NCBI GenBank assembly: GCA_934525845.1
Contig: CAKSZS010000004.1
Coordinates: 62,001 to 126,000 of the forward strand
DNA length: 64,000 nt
DNA from: an uncultured Faecalibacterium sp.
GTDB taxonomy: Bacteria > Bacillota > Clostridia > Oscillospirales > Ruminococcaceae
Reading direction: 5' to 3'
A model generated the notes under the pieces. It saw only the letters and a list, made by a program, of their open reading frames with translations. It was not told the DNA's origin and did not search any database. A program made the position numbers and the translations under genes. Below are positions 51,223-60,607 of this stretch, one piece after another. How positions within the stretch are numbered: the first letter of the stretch is position 1; every line of letters starts with the position of its first letter.

Positions 51223-52350
51223 TTATGCGCGGAAGATTTTCATCAGAGCCTTCAATATCGCCTCAACATCTTCCTCTGTATTGGATTTTCCAAGAGAGAT
51301 TCGGACTGTACCCTTAGCATAGGCGTCATCAAGTCGGATAGACTGCAAAACGTGTGAAACCTCTGTGTTTTTGCTATTACATGCAGAGCCAGTAGAAATA
51401 CATATTCCTGTCAAATCCAGTCGGTGTAAGATGGCCTCTCCATCAGCTCCTGGAAACGATAGACTCAGAAGTCCCGGAAGTCTGTTTGCTCCTCCGTTCC
51501 GGACATATTTGATGTCCGTACTTTCAAGCAAACTAACAAGCTTGGATTCCAACCTCGCTACATACCTCGTATTGTCTTCAAGAGCGTCATAATTGTTTTT
51601 TAGAGCCACTGCCATCCCAACAATACCAGCAACGTTTTCTGTCCCTGCGCGTAATCCAAATTCTTGTGCTCCACCGTCAGAATAGGGCATGACTTTAAGC
51701 CCACTTCGTATATATAGGAACCCGACACCCTTGGGGCCGTTAAATTTATGTGCAGATGCAGATAGCATATCTATGCCAAGGTCGTGAACATCTACCGGTA
51801 TATGGCCAACTGCCTGAACAGCATCAGTGTGGAAAAGAGACCCGTTTTCATGTGCTACAGCGCACAACTCCTTAATCGGCTGAACTGTTCCTATTTCATT
51901 GTTTGCAAACATCACCGAAGTAAGGTGAGTCTGACCCGTGATATATTCCTTTAGAATCTCAGCCGTGATATAACCTTCCCTTGAAGGCCACATATACGCA
52001 ACGGGATACCCACTCCGTTCAAGTGCTTGGCAGGGATGTAGCACCGCATGATGTTCAAATGCGGATGTGATGGTCGCATGTTTATTCGCATTCAATAAGG
52101 CAGAACCTTTTATAGCCCAGTTGTCACTCTCGGTGCCACCCGATGTAAAGAATATTTCTTCGGGCGCTGCACCGATACAAGAGGCTATCGTTTCCCGCGC
52201 ATCCTGCAATGCTTTTTTGGGCTTCCGGGCAAAAGCATAGGGCTGTGAGGCGTTCCCATATTCATTTGTAAGAAAAGGTTTCATTGCCTCGAACGCAGCA
52301 ATATCCATCTGTGTTGTAGCTGCGTTATCAGCGTAAATCAATCTTCTCAT
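51223..52350 (-). CDS. Cysteine desulfurase (IscS/DndA-like) in a BREX operon
   Basis: Protein of 375 residues, PLP fold type I. YADNAATTQMD at the N terminus, TSGGTESDNWAI, FEHHAVLHPC, PLP Lys202 in SASAHKFNGPKGVGF, and the sulfur-carrying loop GSACNSKNTEVSHVL with catalytic Cys324. It takes sulfur from cysteine as a protein persulfide. It is the last gene of the operon, 9 bases after brxL. Placed with a PP-loop DndC-like protein it recalls dndA in phosphorothioation operons, and is not the usual partner of Fe-S scaffold genes. That role is inferred. Confidence 0.9.
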   Translation of the reverse strand: MRRLIYADNAATTQMDIAAFEAMKPFLTNEYGNASQPYAFARKPKKALQDARETIASCIGAAPEEIFFTSGGTESDNWAIKGSALLNANKHATITSAFEHHAVLHPCQALERSGYPVAYMWPSREGYITAEILKEYITGQTHLTSVMFANNEIGTVQPIKELCAVAHENGSLFHTDAVQAVGHIPVDVHDLGIDMLSASAHKFNGPKGVGFLYIRSGLKVMPYSDGGAQEFGLRAGTENVAGIVGMAVALKNNYDALEDNTRYVARLESKLVSLLESTDIKYVRNGGANRLPGLLSLSFPGADGEAILHRLDLTGICISTGSACNSKNTEVSHVLQSIRLDDAYAKGTVRISLGKSNTEEDVEAILKALMKIFRA

Positions 52351-52359
52351 ATTAATACC

Positions 52360-53811
52360 TTACAGATAGTTATACTGTATGTCCGGAATATCTTTTTTCC
52401 CCGGAACATTAAATTCTTTCGGGTCTATAATGCAAAGCTGTCTTTTAATAACGCCTCGCATCTCTTTTGCAGGTTCCAAACAATACTTAATGAACTCGTC
52501 AGCAGGTATGTCATCCTTGCATGTCGCATTTGGATATAGAAGCTTAACGAATGCCGTGCAAAGCCTCTTAATTGCCGTAAGGTCGCGCTTATCAGGTTTT
52601 GCCGGAACTGCCAAGCATTCATCTACTATTGTAGTGTAGGTTAAATCGTCGCGGAGAAGATGGAGTACCTCAGCAAAGTATTCTGTGTTGAGTGCCCAAC
52701 CATTTGCTACAAGTCCCTGATGCATTCTGGGAATCATCCAGCCGGGGATAAAGCCATGGAACCGGTCAAGTGAGGCAGATTCACTAAAGACGCTACTTAC
52801 CTCTTCCATCATGTTTTCATTAACATTGAACCGGCTGGCGTTGATGTTACCAAGTACAATTACCCCAGCATCGGCAACGACCTGAGCATCAAACCCTTGA
52901 ACCTCACCGAATTCCATATAATCTTTCAGTGCCGTCTGAATCTGGCTAGGCTTATCAAAGGTCATGGATTGTATTTCATCAAAACCGACAAAATCAAAAC
53001 GAGTCAGTAAGCCACCATTTTTTTTCTGGTTATCATAAATAAGAGAAGCTCTTGAAACTGTTCCGCCAGAAATTAGCCAGCCACGCTTACTGATTTTTTG
53101 ATAAACATAGCTTTTTCCCGTGCCTTTCGGAGCGAGTTCCATCAAGTTTAGACGCTTCTCAACAAAAGGAAGAAGTCGGCGAAGAACATACAGTTTTTGC
53201 TGTTCTGAATCGTATCCAGCGGGATTATAGTCAGCAGCGGAGATTAACACATCAATCCATTCTTCGATAGAAAAAGCTCGTCTGGCCTCTTTATAAAATT
53301 CTAGATCTACAGTGTAAGGACAAAATGGACTGTACTCGATGAGTTTAATTACACCTTTTCCTTGACGAGAGGAGTAATCTTTGCCCCAAATCAGCTCAAC
53401 AATACCCCAGTTTTCACTTTCTTTGAGGAGTGTTTCCTTCCACCGAGAGACAACATCATTTGCTACTTCCCCGGATGCGCCGGAACGTGAACCGCCAAAA
53501 TCAGGAAGCTCAAACAAGGTCTTTCCGGTCTTAATATCGACATTTACACGGATTCTAGCCAGAAAGCGGACGGTTTCTCCGTTCACCATCTCAAATTTAA
53601 ATTGCTCAAAATCCTCGCGGCTCGGAATATACTGGCGGATATATCTCAGTACGCTGTCATAGTCAATGATTCCGTCGTCATCCGAAAACTTCATTACTAG
53701 CCAGTCACGCATATATGAAGGCAGGCTTAAATTGGAAAAGAACTCTGTCCTTTCTGGATTTTTCAGCACCACCATGTCGGAAAAAACATCGCGTACTTTA
53801 TCTTCCAGCAT
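52360..53811 (-). CDS. brxL: BREX system Lon-like protein BrxL
   Basis: Protein of 483 residues from ATG 53811, which follows GGAGGAGGAACCAAT; longer in-frame starts overlap the neighbouring gene. AAA+ core with Walker A APKGTGKSYVYQK (about 227-239) and Walker B FDFVGFDEIQSM (about 275), then RFHGFIPGWMIPR and the BrxL-type C-terminal region. Short-form BrxL (about 450-500 residues). In BREX it acts in DNA binding and phage exclusion. Gap of 17 bases to the small Cys-rich gene upstream. Confidence 0.9.
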   Translation of the reverse strand: MLEDKVRDVFSDMVVLKNPERTEFFSNLSLPSYMRDWLVMKFSDDDGIIDYDSVLRYIRQYIPSREDFEQFKFEMVNGETVRFLARIRVNVDIKTGKTLFELPDFGGSRSGASGEVANDVVSRWKETLLKESENWGIVELIWGKDYSSRQGKGVIKLIEYSPFCPYTVDLEFYKEARRAFSIEEWIDVLISAADYNPAGYDSEQQKLYVLRRLLPFVEKRLNLMELAPKGTGKSYVYQKISKRGWLISGGTVSRASLIYDNQKKNGGLLTRFDFVGFDEIQSMTFDKPSQIQTALKDYMEFGEVQGFDAQVVADAGVIVLGNINASRFNVNENMMEEVSSVFSESASLDRFHGFIPGWMIPRMHQGLVANGWALNTEYFAEVLHLLRDDLTYTTIVDECLAVPAKPDKRDLTAIKRLCTAFVKLLYPNATCKDDIPADEFIKYCLEPAKEMRGVIKRQLCIIDPKEFNVPGKKDIPDIQYNYL

Positions 53812-53828
53812 ATTGGTTCCTCCTCCCA

Positions 53829-54029
53829 TCATAGGAATAGTGTACATCCCTGTTCCTTAAATTCTTGGATTTTTATTTCGAGGTCATTTTTTGTACACTC
53901 CAAGTATTCTGCCAAGCAGTCTATGCAGTAATAATCTTCTGTGTCCGTACCAAGCAGTTTTTTACACAAAGCGACCTCATCTTTTTTTAGTGCTTTTTCG
54001 CACTCACAGCATTCTATTTTTCTTCTCAT
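53829..54029 (-). CDS. Small Cys-rich (zinc-ribbon-like) protein
   Basis: Protein of 66 residues: RRKIECCECEKALKKDEV, CKKLLG, YYCIDCLAEYLECTKNDL, so a CxxC pair at the start, one at YCIDC, and extra Cys, as in small zinc-ribbons. The start (ATGA) overlaps the pglZ stop and the gene is 17 bases before brxL, so it is clearly part of the operon. I do not know this protein in described BREX operons; it may be an adaptor or a sulfur or metal carrier. Confidence 0.75.
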   Translation of the reverse strand: MRRKIECCECEKALKKDEVALCKKLLGTDTEDYYCIDCLAEYLECTKNDLEIKIQEFKEQGCTLFL

Positions 54030-56389
54030 AGGCCCATCCCACCAAACGGGTCATCGTTTTTACTGATGCCTCGAGTCTTAACCTTAAGAGTTACATTGGG
54101 AAGAAGCCGCCCGTTAGCTATTACCGAGAGGGTAATGTCATCAGTTGTAACACCGTCCAAAATGACAAGCCATGAACCATCCGCATTCATCGTACAGGTG
54201 GCTTCCTTGTTATCACAAGAAACTTCCAGCGTTGATATAGGGCGGCTGAATTGCAGAGCTTTTTCTACATGCCCGTTTTTCTTTGTAACAAACAGGCCGC
54301 CTTTGGGCTTGCATGTTACAGGAGGAAGAGGCTGCTTCCTCTTGATTACTATAACAGACACGAGCCTTTCTTCCGCTGTATTTCCTCCGTGGATTTCCCC
54401 AACAACATCATGTTCATCCGTGTTTCCACCAGCGGCATTGCCCCTCACCGAGAAGTGCTGGTAGTTATTCATAACTAGATAGCGCTTGCCATTTGAGGTA
54501 GCTACGACCGTATTTGGCAAAGCAATGACATCTCCAGCATTATCATCGAGCACACAAAATCTTCCAAAGCTACGAACCGTTGACTTTTTGGGAGCAGAAA
54601 TTGGGACGACATTTTCCTGATGAAACGCAAGTGCCGCAAAACGGCTGCTTCCGTGGTCACCAGTCACAACTACATACTCGTGGTTCTCCAAGAGCTCCTC
54701 AACCTTCTTAGCCGCATCAGAAAACACGGAAAGCTGATGGACAATGCAGGAATAGTAGCTTTTGTCATCTGGCATTCCCTTATGCGAGAAGGAATCTAGC
54801 CTATCCCACTTAATGGTCATGGGGTCGTGTTCGTCCCATTGATGATTATATTCTGTCTCTGTGGGTAGGAGTGCAGTGACTAGTTTTACGGATTCCGGAA
54901 CAATGCCCCGAACTTTTAGCTCGTATAGAAACAAGGGCGTATATTCACTTCCAAATCCGTCAATCCAAAATGACACGCAGCCTTTCCCCTGCAGCTTATG
55001 CATGAGCTTGTACCGAGCATCAAACCGGTCAAAAGTCATTTGGACTGGATAGTCGCCCGGATATCGATTGATGATTTTGTTCTTACGATACCATGCCATA
55101 TACTCATCTATGACATCATCACAGCCCGTTTCATCCTTCATGTACGATGCCAAAGATGGATAATCACGTTCTAACAAGGTAGTAGCTATCGCGCTCGGTT
55201 CAGCACCACCACGAAGCATATTACTGATAACCTTGACAGCATATGTCTTTTCTTCGTGAGTCTGATAAGTAAGGAGTTTCAGTTTTGTCTCGTCCAACGG
55301 TAGCTTATCCATGAGCGCAAAATACGAGTCATCAAAGGTATGAAAAGACAAAGCTCGAACAGCAGCCATCCGCTCCTCAATCCATCGGTCGCTCCTGTTT
55401 GAAATGAGCAAAATCTCATCCCGAATCTTCTCCGGAATTTCAGAAGCACATGATGCCTTTTTGCAAGCATAACTATAGTACTCATCGGTCGGATATACCC
55501 TATACCAGAGCCAAACAAGATTCTTCTGAAAATCGTTCAGAGTTTCCCATCTTGCCGCAGCAGAAACAAAGTCAAACTCATTGACATTCAATGCATCGAG
55601 TACGACTTTATCAAACGATGCCGTCTTTGCCGCATAATGTGAGGTACAATTAACAACGCGGCTCCAGAAGTCATTGCTTTGCCAATTTTCAATTAGTAGA
55701 TTGCCGTCCACCAAAATGTCCGCAAGATATCTGAATGGACTATCAATGGGCTTAATATTAACTGTGCCATAGGCTGTTTCGACGTTCCCGTATTGCATGG
55801 TCACGACTGAGCAGGGCACATTTCTTCTAAGAATTATCTGCCAGTCCCGGAACCATGAGGTCAAATTATCTGCATCTGGGTTAATGGCTTCCTTAAATTG
55901 GGGGGAATATACAGATACGGTATAGCTTTCAACTGATGGCGCAGAATCGAGCGTCCAGACATAATCTTCTTGGCGCTCATCAATTGCTCCGATAATCCGG
56001 TCAAAGATATCTCTACAATTGAAAACGGGAATGATAACTCTGGTCTTGGATGCTTCCGGTTGCTGCGTTTCCCAAAATGCTCTGAACTGGCGACGGTCAG
56101 GATTTAATTCACGTTTCGTGCACAAACGTAGGTATTCACCAACAGAGAGTAGCAAAACCTGCTGCCCCTCGCATTCCTTCAACTTGTTCTTAATCTGGTC
56201 AAATTGAGCGACAGTATCTGGCGCACGGCAAAAATCGGCCACATTTATCGTGACATCGCAGATACCCTTCAGCTGATGCTCAAGCGCAGAATAGTCGTCA
56301 AGATTCTCGACGAAAATAATCCGTGCAGGGTACCGGGAACCGAAGCCACGTTCCTGGCTGAGCTTTTCCTTGATTTCAGCAATTGTCAC
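54026..56389 (-). CDS. pglZ: BREX alkaline-phosphatase-superfamily protein PglZ
   Basis: Protein of 787 residues; GTG start at 56389 with GAGGAGGCTAAATC upstream. The PglZ domain (about 450-600) shows FWIDGFGSEY (metal Asp477) and VVVTGDHGSS (Asp578, His579), the alkaline-phosphatase fold ligands. Long helical N-terminal part, Ig-like beta C-terminal part (TLEVSCDNKEATCTMNADG). PglZ is the signature gene of BREX and probably hydrolyses a phosphate bond in modification or signalling. Overlaps the small Cys-rich gene by 4 bases. Confidence 0.92.
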   Translation of the reverse strand: MTIAEIKEKLSQERGFGSRYPARIIFVENLDDYSALEHQLKGICDVTINVADFCRAPDTVAQFDQIKNKLKECEGQQVLLLSVGEYLRLCTKRELNPDRRQFRAFWETQQPEASKTRVIIPVFNCRDIFDRIIGAIDERQEDYVWTLDSAPSVESYTVSVYSPQFKEAINPDADNLTSWFRDWQIILRRNVPCSVVTMQYGNVETAYGTVNIKPIDSPFRYLADILVDGNLLIENWQSNDFWSRVVNCTSHYAAKTASFDKVVLDALNVNEFDFVSAAARWETLNDFQKNLVWLWYRVYPTDEYYSYACKKASCASEIPEKIRDEILLISNRSDRWIEERMAAVRALSFHTFDDSYFALMDKLPLDETKLKLLTYQTHEEKTYAVKVISNMLRGGAEPSAIATTLLERDYPSLASYMKDETGCDDVIDEYMAWYRKNKIINRYPGDYPVQMTFDRFDARYKLMHKLQGKGCVSFWIDGFGSEYTPLFLYELKVRGIVPESVKLVTALLPTETEYNHQWDEHDPMTIKWDRLDSFSHKGMPDDKSYYSCIVHQLSVFSDAAKKVEELLENHEYVVVTGDHGSSRFAALAFHQENVVPISAPKKSTVRSFGRFCVLDDNAGDVIALPNTVVATSNGKRYLVMNNYQHFSVRGNAAGGNTDEHDVVGEIHGGNTAEERLVSVIVIKRKQPLPPVTCKPKGGLFVTKKNGHVEKALQFSRPISTLEVSCDNKEATCTMNADGSWLVILDGVTTDDITLSVIANGRLLPNVTLKVKTRGISKNDDPFGGMGL

Positions 56390-56401
56390 GATTTAGCCTC
56401 C

Positions 56402-59400
56402 TCACTTAATAAACAGCGTATAAAGGTCGGGATTCTCGTCGAGGAGCTGTACGACCTTGTCACGCAGCTGTGCCTCCGGCATTGACTTTACCTTCTTCTT
56501 TGCTTCTCCACAGAATTTATCACGAAGGAAAGCATCAACCGTCTTTCGGATTTCTCCCACTTTGTTGGCCCAGGAATAAACATCAGAGGTCAATTTCGTG
56601 TTAGTTTTCAGTCGAGAAACCAAGACCGGCCCAGATGATTCAAAAGCGCTACGATAGCTTTCGCCAATCTGGGAGATAAAGCAACTGGCGATAAATGCTT
56701 TGTCCTTCAGAGCGCTGACGGTGTGTGTCTCAAAAAACTGCGTAGCATTATGGAGAGCAGTATTGTCCGCAATTTTCCCGTCCTGCACAGTCTTTAGCAC
56801 TATAATGTGAGGAAGGACTTCATCGCTGACAACCCACTGGATTGGTACGGCATAGTTTGCGCACCAAAGGGTGATGGAGTCAAAGCCGCTCTGCTCTTTC
56901 CAAAGTTCCTGAATGCGGACTTTGTTTCTGTTATAGGCAACCTTGTTGAGCTGCGCGTCGATTCGGGCATCAAAATCTGCAGCCGGAGAATTATAGTTTA
57001 CAGTTTTTAGAGATTTGTAGATGCCGTCAAGCTCCTCGTCAGTGCAGTTGTGTCCATGAGATTCCATATACCGTTGCAGAAGTGGTTTCGAAGACGAAAC
57101 AAAGCCCCACACTTTCTGCGCATCTGATTTCAAAAGCTCTGCATAGCTTTCTCTGTCTGCAAGTTCAATTTTCGACCACTGCGTAGTAGAAATAACACTC
57201 ATCGCCTGCAACGCAGGTATCCAACTGAAGCCGAGTTTCTCAATAACAGTTCCTGGAACTTTCATGTGGTCAAACATGTTTGCAATATCGTCGCTGAGAA
57301 GCTTGATGCTCTTTCGCTTAACGGTCAGTGCATCGTTCAAGATTGCAACAACCCTGTACTCAATGCAAAGCTCGGAAAGTTTTTCCTCTACCTGGGCCTC
57401 CGTCCAAGTAGAGACCTGCCCCTGCATCATTTGATGAATAGCGTCAAACAAGTCATGACTTGTAAGGCCAATGGCCTTTTGCAGTTCCTGAAGTTCGTTG
57501 CATTTCTGAGAAATGAACGAGCTGAACGCGTCATAAACTGTATTCTGGTCAAAGTAAAGGCTTGCAAGCGCTTTCCGAACAGGCCCGTGGCCGGTGAACT
57601 TTACGGTGGTGTTTCCCATTACCTGCTCTTGGTCACCGTTCTCAGACAGGAAATCGCAGAACAGGTCTATTATCTCATCTGCCGTTTGCTTTGCAGCTGC
57701 GCCACCAAATTTCTCTTCTGGAGCGTATTTCAGAACCCAGAATGGAGCGCCAGCCTTCTCTGTACACTGCTTGGACATGTACTTCCGAGCTTCGGTTTCA
57801 TTGACCGCTTCGCTGTCCTGAAGCTGAAAGACCTTCTGCACATAGGGCTTGAATTTCTGCCATACTTCAGAGCCGGGGGAAAGATAATTGTTGATAACTT
57901 CCTCTTTGCAGAGGCTGGTAATCATCGTGGCTAGTGTTTGGTCAGTCAGCGGCCATGGATTATTATCTCCTTTGTTCCAGCTAAACTCACTGTTGACATA
58001 GTAACGCAGCAAGAAACCAAGGATGTATCCGCAGGCCATGCAATTATAGTAGCCATAAGGCGCGTCCTGGAGTTCCTGCCAAAGAGCATCCAATTTAATC
58101 TGCGTCCCTTGAGAGAAACGCTGTAAGATAAAGCTCGCAATCTTGGCAACTGCAGCTGCGCCATCGTTTCCTTTGCTTTGCGCGAGTGCTTCAAGGCCCT
58201 CAACATCCCACACACCAGCCTGCTTCAGACCATTTACAATATTGCCGACCTGAGTATTAGGAGATGTTTTTTGCACACCAGCCAAGGCAGTGCTCTGCTG
58301 AATCTTCTTAAAGGCAGTATTCGTCGAAACGATAAGTTCAGGAGCTGCAGTGAAAATGGAACCGAAGATTATATCCTTCTCCAGTTTTGTGGCAAAGTAA
58401 GAGGTGCCATATTCAGACGGATAAACCTTATCTCCGCAAACGACCATAAGCTGGTCATCCATTGCAGGCGCAGACCACTCCTCGATAATGCTGCTTGCCT
58501 CATCCAAATACCGTTCTGAATCGCCGCTTTTACCTTCCTCGCCAGCAAGCTCAGAATGTGTCATAGCATTATACCATCTATCCAGATGGTCTTCGGTCAG
58601 CGGAGACTTCAGAAGGTAAATAGCCATGCGCCCTGTTTCGTCCTGAGCGGCGAGAGTCTTTACTTTTTCTTGCATTGCCGCAAACTGACTGGATTCGGAA
58701 ATCGCTATGACAAGAATTCCAAACTTATACGGGCACTTTTTCAGTTCCGTTTGAACCTCTCCAAAACGAGCATTCATTGACGTCGTTCCGGAATCGCAAG
58801 CCGCGATAAACATTCTGCCATAAGATGCGCTTGTCTTGCCCCAGATTTTTGCTTCCATGGACTTTGCAAAATACCCGTTTTTCTTAAATAATTCGTAGCG
58901 GGTATACTTCTTGACGAGCATCTCTTTGCGAACATCGAATACGTCTGCGTTTCCAGTGTAGGGAATCTGTAGGCGCATATCTCCGTTCGTCATAGCATCA
59001 AGGCGGAGCACACCTATCTGCTCAAGGTCGGAGAGGTACATTTCCACATCTTCCTTGGTCAGCTGACCAGCAAAGCATTTATACAAAGTGCTTCTGGTAG
59101 CAGAAACCTTGCGCTGTGTGGCCTGACTATAAAGATTGCTGACCGTTCCAGAGGACATGACCGCAATCAGCAGCATGGCCGCTTTGAACACATGCATGTG
59201 ATAATCGTCTGCGATGTATTCACGCTTCGCCATAAAATGCTGATATGCGCTTTTGGCCTCTGCTGAAAAACTACGAACATCGCTCTCTCTGGTAAAGAAA
59301 TAATCCCACAGGAAATCCGGGGTCAACCACCGCCAGTCATCCGGGCCATAATTATTGATGTAATAGATAAAGCCGACATTCTCTTCGGACTCTTTCGTAT

Positions 59401-60595
59401 CCTTCATAAATCGGAAGAGTGTACGCTGGGAAGCTCCGAAGTTCTGGGCAACAATTGCAAGGAGCGAAAGCGTCATCGGGTGCAGAGGGCAGAGCTGACG
59501 GAGGCGTTCCTTCTTGCTGTTCATGTCGAGGTTATCGAAGTCGGCGATGTTTTTGCTGATGGACTTCATCAGCTTATCTTTTTCCGCATTCCACTGCTCC
59601 TCCATTCCCGCGCGGGTAAGGATGGAGCTACCAATCAACTCATAGGCCGCACTTTCGCTCACGTGAAAGTCAAGAGAATGATAGCGGTGGACAATCTGCT
59701 CGTAGACTTCTTCGCCAATCTGACTAACCCAGCTAGGTGCTCTGTGGACAATCAGGAACATGAAGAAGGGCTGCTCCTTGCAAAACTCCGAGAGGGGTTG
59801 AAGGACATCATCGGTCGGATTATTGCGGAGATATGAGGTGAATTCGTCCCAGATAAAGACGATACCGGTATCCTGCAGATTGTTCCCTTCGATGACATCG
59901 GCGACCCAATCTTTAAACATCTGAAGGGAGGTGAAGAAGCCCCAGCCCTTATCTCGATAGATACGGGCGATAACATTTGCTGCTTTTAGGTTTCCCGCCT
60001 TCACTTCCTCACGGAAGTCATCGACAGAGCCATATTCTTCATACAGAGCATACGTCTGGTTCGTGAAAAGCTCGTCCCAATTGATGGAGGAATCGTTGAC
60101 AGCGTCTTGTGCAGCAGCAACCAGAGACTTTTTACCGTAGTAAGCGGATGCGCCAAATTTCTCCTTGAGTTTTTCGCGGATGGCATCCTCCATTGTCATC
60201 ATGAGCTGGATGCCGCTCTTAATGTCGGTAGCCTGACTCTTCCAGATAACAAGGAACTCTCCCTTTTCCCGAATGGAAAGGAATCTCTCTCTGTACTGAA
60301 TCAGCATCTGGTTCGAGAGGAACTTTCGGATAGAATCGACTTTATCCTCAAACAGGTGCTTGAGAACGATTGCAGCATAGCTCTTGCCGGTGCCGTATGC
60401 ACCATGAATCCAGAAAGAGCGACGCTTGTCCTCGTCTTCATATTTCATGGAGTCACAGATTTTCTCAATGGCTCCTTTCATATCTTCATGGACAATGTAC
60501 TCCTGCCACATATCAGGATGACGGGATTCAGAATCAATATCCACCACCGATTCGTAGTGCGGGCTCAGCTCAATGTAGGTATTATACTTAGCCAT
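56402..60595 (-). CDS. brxC: BREX P-loop ATPase BrxC
   Basis: Protein of 1397 residues, ATG 60595 after AAGGAGGAGGAATC. Walker A HGAYGTGKSYAAIVL (about 64-78), Walker B TGIVFIWDEFTSYL (about 254-268), and a very long helical C-terminal body. This is the BrxC/PglY ATPase, core of all BREX systems and thought to be a large AAA-like assembly. 12 bases after brxP and 12 before pglZ. Confidence 0.92.
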   Translation of the reverse strand: MAKYNTYIELSPHYESVVDIDSESRHPDMWQEYIVHEDMKGAIEKICDSMKYEDEDKRRSFWIHGAYGTGKSYAAIVLKHLFEDKVDSIRKFLSNQMLIQYRERFLSIREKGEFLVIWKSQATDIKSGIQLMMTMEDAIREKLKEKFGASAYYGKKSLVAAAQDAVNDSSINWDELFTNQTYALYEEYGSVDDFREEVKAGNLKAANVIARIYRDKGWGFFTSLQMFKDWVADVIEGNNLQDTGIVFIWDEFTSYLRNNPTDDVLQPLSEFCKEQPFFMFLIVHRAPSWVSQIGEEVYEQIVHRYHSLDFHVSESAAYELIGSSILTRAGMEEQWNAEKDKLMKSISKNIADFDNLDMNSKKERLRQLCPLHPMTLSLLAIVAQNFGASQRTLFRFMKDTKESEENVGFIYYINNYGPDDWRWLTPDFLWDYFFTRESDVRSFSAEAKSAYQHFMAKREYIADDYHMHVFKAAMLLIAVMSSGTVSNLYSQATQRKVSATRSTLYKCFAGQLTKEDVEMYLSDLEQIGVLRLDAMTNGDMRLQIPYTGNADVFDVRKEMLVKKYTRYELFKKNGYFAKSMEAKIWGKTSASYGRMFIAACDSGTTSMNARFGEVQTELKKCPYKFGILVIAISESSQFAAMQEKVKTLAAQDETGRMAIYLLKSPLTEDHLDRWYNAMTHSELAGEEGKSGDSERYLDEASSIIEEWSAPAMDDQLMVVCGDKVYPSEYGTSYFATKLEKDIIFGSIFTAAPELIVSTNTAFKKIQQSTALAGVQKTSPNTQVGNIVNGLKQAGVWDVEGLEALAQSKGNDGAAAVAKIASFILQRFSQGTQIKLDALWQELQDAPYGYYNCMACGYILGFLLRYYVNSEFSWNKGDNNPWPLTDQTLATMITSLCKEEVINNYLSPGSEVWQKFKPYVQKVFQLQDSEAVNETEARKYMSKQCTEKAGAPFWVLKYAPEEKFGGAAAKQTADEIIDLFCDFLSENGDQEQVMGNTTVKFTGHGPVRKALASLYFDQNTVYDAFSSFISQKCNELQELQKAIGLTSHDLFDAIHQMMQGQVSTWTEAQVEEKLSELCIEYRVVAILNDALTVKRKSIKLLSDDIANMFDHMKVPGTVIEKLGFSWIPALQAMSVISTTQWSKIELADRESYAELLKSDAQKVWGFVSSSKPLLQRYMESHGHNCTDEELDGIYKSLKTVNYNSPAADFDARIDAQLNKVAYNRNKVRIQELWKEQSGFDSITLWCANYAVPIQWVVSDEVLPHIIVLKTVQDGKIADNTALHNATQFFETHTVSALKDKAFIASCFISQIGESYRSAFESSGPVLVSRLKTNTKLTSDVYSWANKVGEIRKTVDAFLRDKFCGEAKKKVKSMPEAQLRDKVVQLLDENPDLYTLFIK

Positions 60596-60607
60596 GATTC
60601 CTCCTCC

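Noticed and set aside
51223..52350. Housekeeping iscS/nifS in an Fe-S operon
   Set aside because: No iscU, iscR or suf genes nearby; it is co-directional and 9 bases from brxL. Kept as operon member, though a housekeeping-type activity is not excluded.
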